From the NCBI GenBank assembly GCA_012522475.1, contig JAAYKH010000054.1, positions 1 through 43,167 on the forward strand: a DNA stretch of 43,167 nt. The letters are read 5' to 3'. The stretch is from Chloroflexota bacterium. GTDB taxonomy: Bacteria > Chloroflexota > Anaerolineae > Anaerolineales > Anaerolineaceae. The translations under genes were made by a program, and so were the position numbers. The notes beneath the pieces are model-generated. The model was not told the DNA's origin and did no database searches. It was given only the letters and a program-made list of their open reading frames with translations. This document shows positions 8,419 through 18,272 of this stretch, one piece after another; the first letter of the stretch is position 1; the number at the start of each line of letters is the position of its first letter.

Positions 8419-9666
8419 ATGAAAGATAACCCACCCATTGCCTGGATTGAAAATCGACGCGCACGCACTGTTGAAAAAAGCGCGATTGTCGATGAAATTT
8501 TCCCAGCTGGCATTGTCCGTCAAACGCGGACTTTTCACAACCGCATCCCTGGCTACCAGGTTAGCCCCCTAAAAAGCCTGCCGCGCCTGGCAGCTCTGTT
8601 GGGCTTGGGTGGCATCTGGGTCAAGGATGAATCTTTTCGCCTGAGCCTGAACTCTTTTAAAGTCCTGGGGGGTTCTTATGCCATCTATAGCTTTGTGAAA
8701 TCTGAATTGGGGGTGGATGAGCTGGACATCTTCTCTTCCGATGGGCGCGCCCTGATTCGTGAAAAGTTAGGTGAGCTGACCTTTGCTGCTGCTACCGATG
8801 GCAATCATGGCCGCGGCGTGGCCTGGTCGGCTTCACGCCTGGGGTTTAAATCGGTTATCTATGTCCACGATAAGACCTCCCTCGCCCGTATTCAGGCGAT
8901 CGAGAGCAACGGCGCCCGGGTTGTGGTGATTAAGGGTACCTACGATGATGCCGTTCGGCAGGTGAAAGAGGATGCTCAGTTGAATGGATGGCAGGTGATT
9001 TCAGATACATCCTGGCCGGGTTACGAAGACGTGCCGCGCTGGGTGATGCAGGGGTATACCACGATGTTTGCCGAAGTACAGGAGCAGCTGGCTGCCCAGG
9101 GAATTATCAAACCCAGCCACGTTCTGGTTCAGGCGGGGGTTGGATCGCTGGCTGCTGCCACGATAGGCTACTATGCACAATTATTTGGCGCTGAACGGCC
9201 GCGCTCAATTGTGGTGGAACCAGATAAGGCTGCCTGTCTGTTTCATTCTGCTGAAATTGGTGATGGTGAAGCCTACAGCTTCAGCGGTGAGTTGGATACC
9301 ATCATGGCCGGCCTGGCCTGCGGCGATCCGAATCCTCAAGCCTGGCGCGTATTATGGGATACAGCCGACGTATTTATAAAAAGCCCGGATTATGTCGCCG
9401 CCAAAGGGATGCGCGTCTATGGTACGCCGCTGGCGGGCGACCCCTTTGTGATCTCTGGGGAATCGGGGGCATCGACGCTGGGCGCACTGATGTTCATCAT
9501 GCTTTTGCCTGAATGTGCTCCCCTGCGAGAATCCCTTAACCTGGGGCGAAGTTCTGAGGTGTTGTTGATCAACTCGGAGGGCAATACCGACCCAACCTAT
9601 TTCCGAAAGGTGGTCTGGTCAGGCAGGCATCCAGTCCCGGAGGCTTACTACACTTTAGGGGATTAA
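8419..9666 (+). CDS. dpaL: Diaminopropionate ammonia-lyase
   Basis: PLP enzyme of fold type II that breaks 2,3-diaminopropionate into pyruvate and two ammonia. The PLP lysine lies in FRLSLNSFKVLGGSYA (about residues 74-89), and the segment DGNHGRGVAWSASRLG is the asparagine loop typical of the family. EDVPRWVMQGYTTMF and QAGVGSLAAA (the phosphate-binding glycine-rich loop) also match DpaL/YgeX. The 415-aa length is close to the usual ~400. It stands alone, converging on a DASS transporter gene. Threonine dehydratase-like enzymes are the nearest alternative, but the middle motifs favour DpaL. Confidence 0.85.
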   Translation: MKDNPPIAWIENRRARTVEKSAIVDEIFPAGIVRQTRTFHNRIPGYQVSPLKSLPRLAALLGLGGIWVKDESFRLSLNSFKVLGGSYAIYSFVKSELGVDELDIFSSDGRALIREKLGELTFAAATDGNHGRGVAWSASRLGFKSVIYVHDKTSLARIQAIESNGARVVVIKGTYDDAVRQVKEDAQLNGWQVISDTSWPGYEDVPRWVMQGYTTMFAEVQEQLAAQGIIKPSHVLVQAGVGSLAAATIGYYAQLFGAERPRSIVVEPDKAACLFHSAEIGDGEAYSFSGELDTIMAGLACGDPNPQAWRVLWDTADVFIKSPDYVAAKGMRVYGTPLAGDPFVISGESGASTLGALMFIMLLPECAPLRESLNLGRSSEVLLINSEGNTDPTYFRKVVWSGRHPVPEAYYTLGD

Positions 9667-9768
9667 TCCCCTGCCACATATAAAAGTGCCGGGGTGGTGT
9701 GTAATCTTTCCTGAATAAACCATAATCGATGGTGGTTCACTCGGTTGCCAGCTCTTGGAAAAAGGCAG

Positions 9769-9796
9769 GCTGGTCTGGGATTCAGGGCCAGCTTTT
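9769..9796 (+). terminator. Weak intrinsic terminator after dpaL
   Basis: GCTGGTC at 9769-9775 pairs with GGCCAGC at 9786-9792 (one G-U pair) and is followed by TTTT. Confidence 0.4.
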
Positions 9797-9844
9797 GAGG
9801 GGAGGCTTTCACCTTTCAGGAATTAACTGATGTAAAAAAAGGGG

Positions 9845-11605
9845 TTATAACGGCCACAACCAGGGCACCATTAATATCGCAATAATGTAAATTAAGACGG
9901 TCAGCAGAGCGCCAACCTTGACGAAATCAAAGAAGCGATAATTACCAGGGCCATAAACCATCAGGCACGCAGGTTCCAGCGGCGTAATGAAAGAATTGCT
10001 GGCGCCGATGGCAATCATCACCGCAAAGGTACGGGGATTGAGGTTCAGGTAAAAGGCAGTTTGCATCGCAATTGGGGTGACAATGACCGCAGCGGCCTGG
10101 TTTGACATGGGTTGGGTTAAAATCAAGGACAGGAAGAAAAAGGCGGAAAGCAGTAAAGTAGGAGGGTATCCCCCAACCAGGGCGACGATCTTATCCGCCA
10201 GCAGGGCTGCCAGGCCGGTCACTTCCATGGCCCGACCCAGTGCCAGCATACAAGCAATTAACAGCCAGGCGCTCCAATTCACCTGGCGGTAAGCCTCTTC
10301 AGGGGTGATACAGCGGGTGATAAATGCAATTAATGCCCCCAGCATAACCCCCACATGCAGAGAAAAGACGTTGAGCGATACCAGCAAAATCACGCTGCCA
10401 AAAATGGCCAGCGCCAGGGGTGCTTTAGAGGTTTCGGGCATGACATCTAACGCACCGGTGACGATTCGGAAACTGATGTTCTTCCCCAACCCGCGGATTG
10501 TATCAGGATTGCCCTGGAGCAGTAATTGATCGCCAACTTTAAATCGGGTCATGCTGATGCGGCGGCGAATGGCTTCTCCCTTGCGATTGATGCCCAGCAC
10601 CTGCAGGCCATAGCGGTCTCTGAAATTCACTCCGCGCAACGTGCGCCCAATTAAGGGTGAGCCAGGCAACAGGATCACTTCAGCCATAGATAGATTCTTG
10701 GTCAACTCTGAATCAAATTCTCCGGCAAATTCGACCAGGTTCTTTTCTCGCAGAATGACCAGGTTGTTTTTATTGCCTTCAATCAATAAACGATCACCGG
10801 GTTCAAGCAAGGTATTGGCCCGGGGTTCAACAGGCAGCCCGGATTCTTTTAATATGCGCAGGATATACAGGTCGTATTCCTGGCCTAACCCGATTTCGCT
10901 TAGAGATTTGCCCGCCCACGGTGAGGAAGGGGTGACTTTGAATTCGGATAAATAAGCCAGGATTTCGGCTTGTGGGTCGGTGCTTTCGGTTTCACGAATT
11001 GGGATTAAGTGTTGACCGATAAAGTACATGTATAGCAATCCGATTATCAGGATTGGCACGCCTACTGCGGTAAGCTCGAACATACCCAAAGGCGCCAGCC
11101 CGTATTGAGTTAGCTGACCGCTGACGACGAGGTTGGTGGAGGTGGCCACCAGCGTGACGGAACTGGCCAGGATCGTGGCAAAAGCCATAGGCATCAGCAA
11201 TTTCGATGGATTAACCTTTAACCGTCTTGCCAGGCCGATCGTCATCGGGGTGTAAAAGGCAGCTGCAGCCGTGTTAGAAATAAACGAGCTAAACAAACCT
11301 GCTGTACCGGTAATAATCCAATATAAATGGGTTTTGCTATCCCCAACCGACTGAAAGATCTTTCGAGAGAGAATTTGGACAATGCCGGTGCGCACCAGGG
11401 CAGCGGTCAAAATTAAAACCCCCAGGATCATAATCGATGTATCGCTGCCAAAACCTTCAAAGGCGGTGTCGGCTGGCAGGATACTGGTCAGGATCAACGC
11501 CATCATCAACCCCAGGGCAATCACCTCGGCTGGCAGAGTTTCTATTGAAAACAGGACCAGTGCCGCCAGGATGAGAACGATTAACAAAACCATGGAGAGA
11601 GTCAT
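9845..11605 (-). CDS. SLC13/DASS-family transporter with two RCK_C domains
   Basis: Inner-membrane anion permease of 586 aa. Two membrane halves enclose a soluble middle: N-terminal helices (residues 1-190) include SSFISNTAAAAFYTPMTIGL, and C-terminal helices (about 385-586) include TQPMSNQAAAVIVTPIAMQT, the two paired SNT/SNQ-type substrate and Na+ motifs of the family. Between them lie two TrkA-C/RCK_C repeats (about 205-285 and 295-370; e.g. LLIEGNKNNL and LLLQGNPDTI), which may sense a ligand. Substrates in the family are sulfate or di- and tricarboxylates; which one is not readable here. Confidence 0.88.
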   Translation of the reverse strand: MTLSMVLLIVLILAALVLFSIETLPAEVIALGLMMALILTSILPADTAFEGFGSDTSIMILGVLILTAALVRTGIVQILSRKIFQSVGDSKTHLYWIITGTAGLFSSFISNTAAAAFYTPMTIGLARRLKVNPSKLLMPMAFATILASSVTLVATSTNLVVSGQLTQYGLAPLGMFELTAVGVPILIIGLLYMYFIGQHLIPIRETESTDPQAEILAYLSEFKVTPSSPWAGKSLSEIGLGQEYDLYILRILKESGLPVEPRANTLLEPGDRLLIEGNKNNLVILREKNLVEFAGEFDSELTKNLSMAEVILLPGSPLIGRTLRGVNFRDRYGLQVLGINRKGEAIRRRISMTRFKVGDQLLLQGNPDTIRGLGKNISFRIVTGALDVMPETSKAPLALAIFGSVILLVSLNVFSLHVGVMLGALIAFITRCITPEEAYRQVNWSAWLLIACMLALGRAMEVTGLAALLADKIVALVGGYPPTLLLSAFFFLSLILTQPMSNQAAAVIVTPIAMQTAFYLNLNPRTFAVMIAIGASNSFITPLEPACLMVYGPGNYRFFDFVKVGALLTVLIYIIAILMVPWLWPL

Positions 11606-11763
11606 ATGAAAGCCTGTCTTTCACGCTTAGAACTGGTTGCCTTAATTATAAAGGAAAAATTCTCTTTCGCCGGGTGTATGTAACAGGATGGAACCACGGA
11701 TGCTCTGCACTCGTCTTAACCGCGGTGCAAAAGTGCTTAAACGCTATTTTGGAACCAGTGCAG

Positions 11764-11769
11764 TATAAT
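11764..11769 (+). promoter_or_regulatory. -10 box placed for a leaderless vanW-family mRNA
   Basis: Exact TATAAT ending 8 bases before ATG 11778. A transcript starting 6-9 bases past the -10 would begin at or next to the start codon, so translation is probably leaderless. No convincing -35 is seen. Confidence 0.55.
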
Positions 11770-11777
11770 CGAGGGCT

Positions 11778-13640
11778 ATGATGAACGAGAATGAACCGAA
11801 CGGAGCTTCTAAATTACTTCTGGCGCGATTGCTTTTGGCTTTACCGATGGCATTGGTTATTTTCGGTTTGGCGGCGATCGCGACCCTGGTGGGGTTTGAA
11901 GTGGTTTATGCTGATCGTGTGTATCCGGGGGTGCACGTACAAAACATCGATTTGTCGGGTTTGACACTTGATGAAGCCAACGAAAAGCTGTCCGATGCCC
12001 TGCAATTCAGCCAGCAGGGTGTTATTCAATTTCACGCTCAAGGGCTGAGCTGGACCTTTACGCCGGCCGAGTTGGGCTACCGCATTGATCCCTCGATCAG
12101 TGCTAAACAAGCCTATTCCGTAGGGCGCGGGGGCTGGTTCGGTGCGAACATCCTTCAAAAAGTGCACGCCTGGTTTAAGGGTGTGTTGATTTCTCCAGTG
12201 GTGACCTATGATGAGCGGGTGGCACTCAAGGTGCTGCAAGCCATTGCTGAGGAGGTCGATCAGCCGGTGGTTGAGGCTTCCCTAAACCTCAACAATACCG
12301 ATGTGTCCGTGATCAGCGGTCAGGTTGGTCGTGAGGTTGACCTCCCCGCGACGCTGGCTGCCACAGCAAACCACTTGATGCAAATGGAAAATGCACAAAT
12401 CGCCCTTGAGGTGAAGGAAACACCGCCGATGATCATGGATGTTGATCTCCAGGCTGAACAGGCGCGCAAAATTCTCAGTGCGCCTCTGGTATTAACCGCA
12501 CCGGACGCGGAAGAAGATGCGATAAGCTCCTGGATAATAGACCCACAAGACTTAGCGGCGATGTTGACCGTCTATCGCGTTGAAGACGAGCAGGGTCAGG
12601 AGTCCTCCTATCAGATTGGGGTCAACCAGGAGCTGTTTTATGTTTACCTGAGCAGCCTGGCGCCCGGATTGTATGTTAACCCGGTCAACACCCGGTTCAT
12701 TTTTAATGATGATATACGGCAATTAGAGGTGTTGGAACCGGCAGTGATCGGGCGCGATTTGGATGTCGACGCCAGCATGGAGAAAATCAACGCTGAATTA
12801 CTTAAAGGCACCCATGAGGTACCACTGACCTTCACCAATTTTGCACCGGCAGTCACCGATGATGCCGGCGACGAAGACCTGGGCATCACCGAGCTGGTGC
12901 AAAAATATACCTCTTACTTCTACGGTTCAGAAGCAGCCCGTGTGCAGAATATTCGGGCAGCTTCTTCCCGCTTTCATGGCCTGCTGGTGGCGCCAGGCGA
13001 GACCTTTTCTATGGCTCAGGCCTTGGGAAACATCAGCCTGGATAGCGGCTACGCTGAAGCCCCCATCATTTATGGAGACCAGACCATCCAGGGCATCGGG
13101 GGTGGCGTTTGCCAGGTAAGCACCACCCTCTTCCGGACGGCTTTTTTTGGTGGTTTTCCCATCAATGAGCGGCATGCCCACTCGTACCGTGTTGGATATT
13201 ACGAGCAATTGAGCAATGGCGCCCGCGACACTAGCCTGGCAGGTTTGGATGCAACCGTGTTTGTGCCCATTGTTGATGTTAAATTCACCAACGATACCGG
13301 CCACTGGCTGTTAATGGAAACCTATGTGGAAGGCTTTTCCTTAACGTGGAAATTTTATTCAACCAGTGATGGCCGTACCATAGATTGGCAAACGACCGGG
13401 CCGACGAACGTCATCAAAGCGCCGGAACCCCTTTACCGAGAAAACCCCGACCTGCCTAAAGGCACGATCAAGCAAATTGATTACTCTGCCGACGGCGCGG
13501 ATGTTAACGTGACCCGTACCGTTTACCGAAATGACCAGGTGTATTTCTCGGACGCCTTTTACACCCATTACCACCCCTGGCGGGCAATCTACGAATATGG
13601 CCCTGGAACAGAGGGAATCCCGGAGCAAAAATCCGACTGA
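11778..13640 (+). CDS. VanW family protein with peptidoglycan-binding-like repeats
   Basis: Envelope protein of 620 aa anchored by one N-terminal membrane segment (about residues 14-42). Two PG_binding_4-like repeats follow: the first begins at GVHVQNIDLSGLTLDEA, the second covers about 230-350. The VanW domain (about 370-500) is clear: NIRAASSRFHGLLVAPGETF, then GIGGGVCQVSTTLFRTAF and ERHAHSYRVGYY. A beta-rich tail follows. Family members sit at the cell surface and are linked to cell-wall metabolism and glycopeptide resistance clusters, but their biochemical role is not settled. ATGATG starts are adjacent; the first lies 8 bases after a TATAAT box. Confidence 0.9.
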   Translation: MMNENEPNGASKLLLARLLLALPMALVIFGLAAIATLVGFEVVYADRVYPGVHVQNIDLSGLTLDEANEKLSDALQFSQQGVIQFHAQGLSWTFTPAELGYRIDPSISAKQAYSVGRGGWFGANILQKVHAWFKGVLISPVVTYDERVALKVLQAIAEEVDQPVVEASLNLNNTDVSVISGQVGREVDLPATLAATANHLMQMENAQIALEVKETPPMIMDVDLQAEQARKILSAPLVLTAPDAEEDAISSWIIDPQDLAAMLTVYRVEDEQGQESSYQIGVNQELFYVYLSSLAPGLYVNPVNTRFIFNDDIRQLEVLEPAVIGRDLDVDASMEKINAELLKGTHEVPLTFTNFAPAVTDDAGDEDLGITELVQKYTSYFYGSEAARVQNIRAASSRFHGLLVAPGETFSMAQALGNISLDSGYAEAPIIYGDQTIQGIGGGVCQVSTTLFRTAFFGGFPINERHAHSYRVGYYEQLSNGARDTSLAGLDATVFVPIVDVKFTNDTGHWLLMETYVEGFSLTWKFYSTSDGRTIDWQTTGPTNVIKAPEPLYRENPDLPKGTIKQIDYSADGADVNVTRTVYRNDQVYFSDAFYTHYHPWRAIYEYGPGTEGIPEQKSD

Positions 13641-13739
13641 AGGGGCTCAATGCGGGTTGGTAGACGGATCAGAGGAAATAGAATAGAATTATGCCTGCTC
13701 GTTCAGGAAGATACCTGATGGCGAAATACTGGAGGTTCG

Positions 13740-13961
13740 ATGGTTAATCAAGAATTACTCGATTTGTTGCGCTGCCCGCATTGCGTTCAAACTTCAGATG
13801 GATTGCTTGAATATTATCAAGAAGTCTGGCTGATTTGCCAGGATTGTGGTCGGAAATATCCCATCGTTGAGGATATCCCGGTAATGCTGATTGATGAAGG
13901 CGATAAATGGATTGAAATCGACAAAGCAGATCTGCCAGTTCCACCGCCGCCTTTTTCGTAG
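13740..13961 (+). CDS. Trm112 family zinc-ribbon protein
   Basis: 73-aa protein with a CPHC (residues 12-15) and CQDC zinc ribbon followed by KYPIVEDIPVMLIDE, the signature of the Trm112/UPF0434 family. In other organisms such proteins are small activating partners of methyltransferases; the bacterial role is less clear. A TGGAGG SD lies just upstream of the ATG. It sits between two envelope-protein genes on the same strand. Confidence 0.88.
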   Translation: MVNQELLDLLRCPHCVQTSDGLLEYYQEVWLICQDCGRKYPIVEDIPVMLIDEGDKWIEIDKADLPVPPPPFS

Positions 13962-14086
13962 CAGGCTTTGAGCAGGTTAATTCTGAAGATTTGTATTTTT
14001 ATGATCTTTATTAACAGATGAAATTTTGCAGCTCAAGGCCAGTTGGTTAAAAATATTTTCATGTAAAAGAATCAAAATAATAAACG

Positions 14087-15493
14087 ATGCGCGTATTTGA
14101 AAAATTAATCCATGCTTTTCCTAAAGACCGAACCACGCGAATTATTCTCGGCGTTTTGCTGGTACTGGCATTGTTCGGTTCAATTTTCGCCTTCCGGATA
14201 ATTAGGTATGTGGTGTCGACCAACCAGACTTTTTCTTTGCCTGGCGATCCGTTAATAAACGCATTGCCCTCTACAGAAGGTGATGATCCTGATGATTTGT
14301 CGGCGATTGGATTTGCCCCCTCGGCTAACCTGCCGACACCGGAACCCTGGGATGGTGTCAGCCGCGTTAACTTGCTCCTGATGGGATTGGATTATCGAGA
14401 TTGGGAAGCGGGGGAAACCCCGCGTACGGATACCATGATCGTACTCACCTTCGACCCTCTGAGCGACACAGCCGGCATGCTTTCGGTTCCCCGGGATTTG
14501 TGGGTGCCGATCCCCGGGTTTGAATACAATAAAATTAACACGGCCTATTACCTGGGCGAAATTTACAACCTGCCTGGTGGGGGCCCTGGTCTGGCCATGA
14601 AAACTATTGAAGAGCTTTTAGGGATCCCAATCCAATATTATGCTCAAATTGATTTTCAAGCTTTTGTAGATTTTATCAATCATATTGATGGCGTCCGGTT
14701 GACCTTTGATGAACCGATGGTGCTGGATCGGCGCGGCAAGTGGAACACGGTTACCATTGAGCCGGGTATTGTTACGTTATCTGGCGAATACGCGCTGGCT
14801 TATGTGCGCTCTCGGGCAGGTGAAGGCGGAGACTTTGGCCGGGCACAACGTCAGCAGCATTTTATTATGGCTGTGCGCGATCGCATCCTGGAATTTGACA
14901 TGATGCCAAAATTGGTGGCGAATGCACCACAAATTTATAACGATATCGCTGCCGGTGTTCATACCAACATGTCGGTTAATGAAGTGATTAAATTAGCCTG
15001 GTCGGCTTTGGATTTGGATCGGGATGCCATTAAAACCCTGGTAATCAGTAACGAATATACCTCGATGGCTGAATCGGAAGATGGCTTGGAGATACTCAGG
15101 CCGATACCTGATAAAATCCGCCTGCTGCGAGACGAAGTGTTTGGGACTGGCGACCTCCTGGGCCCAGCTTCAAGAGGCGAAATCGGTGAAATTATCGCCG
15201 AAGAAGGGGCGCGGGTCTCTGTTCGGAACGGGTCTTCACATACGGGCCTGGCAGCGCAAACTGCAGAATGGCTGCGAACGCAAGGCTTTAATGTCGTTGA
15301 AGAAACCAGCGCCGAGTATACGGTGTATAGCCAAATTTATATTTATGGGGGCACACCCTATGCGATGAAGTTTTTGGCAGAGGCTTCCGGGATATCGGAA
15401 ATGAACATTCACTATAATGATGAGGCAGACGTTGGGTTTGATATCATCTTCATTATGGGTGATGATTGGGCCAATAATAACCCCATGCCCTAG
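14087..15493 (+). CDS. LytR-CpsA-Psr (LCP) family protein with LytR_C domain
   Basis: Membrane-anchored phosphotransferase family that attaches wall polymers to peptidoglycan. One membrane segment lies at about residues 19-43. The LCP domain (about 98-260) shows NLLLMGLDYRDWEAGETPRT, TDTMIVLTFDP, MLSVPRDLWVPIPG, KINTAYYLGE and GDFGRAQRQQ, including the Arg and Asp residues that bind the polyprenyl pyrophosphate. A LytR_C domain (about 365-455: VRNGSSHTGLAAQTAEWLR) ends the protein. A perfect hairpin terminator follows. Confidence 0.93.
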   Translation: MRVFEKLIHAFPKDRTTRIILGVLLVLALFGSIFAFRIIRYVVSTNQTFSLPGDPLINALPSTEGDDPDDLSAIGFAPSANLPTPEPWDGVSRVNLLLMGLDYRDWEAGETPRTDTMIVLTFDPLSDTAGMLSVPRDLWVPIPGFEYNKINTAYYLGEIYNLPGGGPGLAMKTIEELLGIPIQYYAQIDFQAFVDFINHIDGVRLTFDEPMVLDRRGKWNTVTIEPGIVTLSGEYALAYVRSRAGEGGDFGRAQRQQHFIMAVRDRILEFDMMPKLVANAPQIYNDIAAGVHTNMSVNEVIKLAWSALDLDRDAIKTLVISNEYTSMAESEDGLEILRPIPDKIRLLRDEVFGTGDLLGPASRGEIGEIIAEEGARVSVRNGSSHTGLAAQTAEWLRTQGFNVVEETSAEYTVYSQIYIYGGTPYAMKFLAEASGISEMNIHYNDEADVGFDIIFIMGDDWANNNPMP

Positions 15494-15514
15494 AAAAATA
15501 CGAACAAGAAACGG

Positions 15515-15558
15515 CAACCCCAAAGGATAGCAAATGGATCCTTTGGGGTTGTTTTTTT
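15515..15558 (+). terminator. Strong intrinsic terminator of the LCP gene
   Basis: Perfect 14-bp stem: 15515-15528 pairs with 15538-15551 (arm CAACCCCAAAGGAT), 9-base loop, then seven T (15552-15558). Confidence 0.93.
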
Positions 15559-15603
15559 AAATGGGTCAGGCGGTAGGGTTTAATCGAATTTGTGTGCTGA
15601 ACT

Positions 15604-16461
15604 TCAAATTGGCAAGCTGCTCACCGGTGCAAAGACCAGCCCAACAAGCCCCCGGCCCGTGTGAGCACCTAACACAGGTGAAATTGAGAAATCAGGAAGC
15701 CAGTCGCACTTGAATAAGGCTTCTGTCGCTTCTCGCAACACGTCGGCAGCTTCAGGACTGCCGGCATGCCCGACCTGTACACGCAGATGTGTGCCTTCGG
15801 GAAATTTCTTGGCAACATAGGCTGGAATTGCCTTGATGGCGCGTTGGAAAGTGCGGAATTTGCCGCGATCATAATACTTTCCATCTGCCTTATCCACGCC
15901 AATTAACGGTTTGATACCCAACAGATTTGCCAGAAGCCCCTTCAAATGGCTGATACGCCCACCGTGGATGAGGTACGAGAGGTCTGGCAGGGTGAAGATG
16001 ATTTCTGTCGCTTCTCGGACCTGTTTCAACTGCTCAAGAATTTTCTCCGCAGATAGGCCAGCCAGGATTCCCCGTCCAGCAGTTTCGACTTGCCAGCCCA
16101 TTTCACCCGAGAGTGAACGCGTGTCTACCAGGTGAATGTTAACGTCTGGCAATTGGCTGGCTACGGTTTGGGCAACATTGAAAGTACCGCTCAGGCCGGA
16201 AGATATGTGGATGGAGAGGATCTCCTGGCCGGTTTCTGCAATTTTCTGGTAGAGTTCCATAAATTCACCGACTGAAGGCGTTGAAGTGGCTGGCATATCA
16301 TCCGTTTTTTCAAGCAGAGCATAAAAATCTTCGGGTTGGATGTCAACCCCGCTCTGATAGGATTGTCCGCTCAGTGTGATCTTAAGGGGCAGTGTATGGA
16401 TGGGCAATCCTTCTTCTTGCTGCGGCGACAGGTCATAGCCGCTGTCGGTTACAATTTGCAT
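15604..16461 (-). CDS. DegV family fatty-acid-binding protein
   Basis: DegV-fold protein of 285 aa that binds a fatty acid; in Gram-positive bacteria FakB proteins of this family present fatty acids to the kinase FakA. The start MQIVTDSGYDL, the PATSTPSVGEF motif (about residues 57-67) and IHISSGLSGTFN with VDTRSLSGEMG are typical. The frame stays open upstream to 16578, but ATG 16461 has a CAGGAG SD 8 bases before it and gives the family's usual length and N-terminus. No FakA gene is nearby. It converges on the LCP gene. Confidence 0.92.
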   Translation of the reverse strand: MQIVTDSGYDLSPQQEEGLPIHTLPLKITLSGQSYQSGVDIQPEDFYALLEKTDDMPATSTPSVGEFMELYQKIAETGQEILSIHISSGLSGTFNVAQTVASQLPDVNIHLVDTRSLSGEMGWQVETAGRGILAGLSAEKILEQLKQVREATEIIFTLPDLSYLIHGGRISHLKGLLANLLGIKPLIGVDKADGKYYDRGKFRTFQRAIKAIPAYVAKKFPEGTHLRVQVGHAGSPEAADVLREATEALFKCDWLPDFSISPVLGAHTGRGLVGLVFAPVSSLPI

Positions 16462-16865
16462 GGTTTTAACTCCTGTAAAATAAATGATTAAAAAATTCTC
16501 CAACTCGAGTGATGAAGGCAAAGGCGAATTTAAGTGAAGCGCTTTAGTATACCCATTAATTTGAAATTTATGCAACATTTAAAATGAAATGGGATGAGAT
16601 CTCCAAAAGAATAATCGTGGGGATTGCTTACCCACCAAATACCTGGATGGTCGTTTGATGGATGACAGGTAGGGTAAACCTGTTCCGAACAGACCGGGGT
16701 GAAAAGCAGGGTTTCCCATCGTTGTGAACAACCGTGAGTTCTGAAGCTTCACCGGATGTGTATAAATGGGGTTTGCTGCCCCACTTCCCAATGCGCGTAT
16801 AATTAAGTAACCAAGTTGTTAGAAGTTCATCTAAAGTTATTAAGCAAGTCAATAAAGGAGAAATC
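16462..16865. other. Divergent intergenic region between degV and aldo/keto reductase
   Basis: About 400 bp without a credible gene. An exact TATAAT lies at 16798-16803 for the rightward gene, and a TATACT on the minus strand (16546-16551) could serve degV. I recognise no riboswitch or repeat here. Confidence 0.4.
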
Positions 16866-17834
16866 ATGGAATATCGACATTTAGGTAAAGCTGGCGTCAA
16901 AGTTTCAGAGCTGTCTTTGGGCGCCTGGGTAACGTACGGGTTTCAGATTGACGTTAAAGAAGCCAAGGAGATCATGACCGCGGCTTATGATGCCGGTGTG
17001 AACTTTTTTGACAATGCTGAAGCTTATGCTGGCGGCGAGGCTGAGGTCATCATGGGTAAAGCCCTCAAAGAGTTGGGCTGGGCGCGTAAGGATTATTTGA
17101 TCTCGACCAAGATCTTTTGGGGCGGCGATGGACCTAACGACCGCGGCCTGTCTTACAAACATATTATCGAAGGCACCAACCATTCCCTCAAACGTCTGGG
17201 TTTGGAGTATGTGGATCTGATCTTTGCACATCGTCCGGACCCGGAAACGCCGATTGAAGAAACCGTGTTTGCTTTTAACCAGATCATCCGTGAGGGCAAA
17301 GCCTTTTATTGGGGTACTTCAGAATGGGCTGCTGCAGACATCATGCGGGCCACGGACTTTGCCCGCCGCAACAATCTGCGACCGCCCAGTATGGAGCAAC
17401 CCGAATATAACCTGCTGCATCGCCGGCGGTTTGAAGTGGAATATGCACCGCTTTACAAGGAGCTTGGCTACGGCACCACCACCTTTAGCCCACTGTTCAG
17501 CGGCTTGCTGACAGGTAAGTATAACCAGGGTCAGATTCCTAAAGGCAGCCGTGGTGACCTGGAAGCATACGCGTTTTTAAAGAATAAATTTGAAGATGAA
17601 GCCAAATTGGTGACAGCTCGCCAGCTGGCAGCAGTTGCCGATGACCTGGGTGTTAGCCTGGCACAGATGTCTTTGGCCTGGCTCTTGAAGAACCCGAATG
17701 TCAGCACCGTGATCACCGGCGCCACCAGGGTTTCCCAGGTTGAAGAAAATATGAAAGCTGTGGAAATCAAAAACCAACTCACCGATGATGTGATGGCACG
17801 TATTGATGAGATCATTAAAGATGTTGAATTCTAA
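16866..17834 (+). CDS. Aldo/keto reductase, Kv-beta/YghZ-like
   Basis: NADPH-dependent carbonyl reductase with a TIM barrel, 322 aa. The AKR6-like pattern is present: [20 protein letters not shown] (Asp and Tyr of the catalytic tetrad), STKIFWG (Lys) and [17 protein letters not shown] (His). Cofactor-end motifs are [13 protein letters not shown] and [15 protein letters not shown]. Potassium-channel beta subunits share this architecture, but bacterial members act on small aldehydes and ketones. An AAAGGAG SD lies 6 bases before the ATG. It is a single-gene unit ended by a hairpin terminator. Confidence 0.92.
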   Translation: MEYRHLGKAGVKVSELSLGAWVTYGFQIDVKEAKEIMTAAYDAGVNFFDNAEAYAGGEAEVIMGKALKELGWARKDYLISTKIFWGGDGPNDRGLSYKHIIEGTNHSLKRLGLEYVDLIFAHRPDPETPIEETVFAFNQIIREGKAFYWGTSEWAAADIMRATDFARRNNLRPPSMEQPEYNLLHRRRFEVEYAPLYKELGYGTTTFSPLFSGLLTGKYNQGQIPKGSRGDLEAYAFLKNKFEDEAKLVTARQLAAVADDLGVSLAQMSLAWLLKNPNVSTVITGATRVSQVEENMKAVEIKNQLTDDVMARIDEIIKDVEF

Positions 17835-17862
17835 TGCGTTGGTGGTTGTAAATTGCACCATC

Positions 17863-17891
17863 AGGCTGAACGCACTGCGTTCAGCCTTTTT
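17863..17891 (+). terminator. Intrinsic terminator of the aldo/keto reductase gene
   Basis: AGGCTGAACGC (17863-17873), 3-base loop, GCGTTCAGCCT (17877-17887), then TTTT. Confidence 0.9.
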
Positions 17892-18062
17892 GTTTTCCCT
17901 ATAGTTTTCAGTTTTAAACGGGATGTTATCAGCCGGGTTAACAGGTTCAGAAGCACGGGTGCAAGGACGTCAAACACCGAAATCTTTTAGCGACTAAGCC
18001 TTTATTGTGACAGGCTTGAGCGTTGTGTTTGGGCAAGTTTTTGATGGGAAAAACGTAAATCC

Positions 18063-18091
18063 TTGACAGCCCAGTTTATATATGCTAGATT
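18063..18091 (+). promoter_or_regulatory. Promoter of the M-box/mgtA transcript
   Basis: Perfect -35 TTGACA (18063-18068), 17-bp spacer, -10 TAGATT (18086-18091) with an extended TG at 18083-18084. It lies just upstream of the riboswitch. Confidence 0.8.
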
Positions 18092-18111
18092 TAATTTTAG
18101 ACAAAATAATA

Positions 18112-18260
18112 CTACTCGGTAGGTGAGGCTACTACGCGGATATGGATTACTGCCGCAAAATAGTGGAGACACTATGAGCTGGTATGAACAGTTGCTGTCG
18201 ATTAAGGCTTCAACTAATGTAATTTCATCGCCTCGCAGAGTTAAAGCTCAAACGGGATTG
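18112..18260 (+). ncRNA. M-box (ykoK) magnesium riboswitch aptamer
   Basis: The conserved blocks of the Mg2+-sensing M-box leader are in order: TAGGTGAGGCTACTAC (from 18119), CGGATATGG, TACTGCCGCAAAA, GGAGACACTATGAGC, GGTATGAACAG (18181-18191) and GTTAAAGCTCAAACG (18240-18254). It lies between a TTGACA promoter and an MgtA-type Mg2+ pump, the expected context. Its last block AAAGCTC (18243-18249) is the exact complement of GAGCTTT (18300-18306) in the 3' arm of the following terminator, so it can act as antiterminator when the aptamer is empty of Mg2+. Confidence 0.92.
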
Positions 18261-18272
18261 CTTATGATTTTT

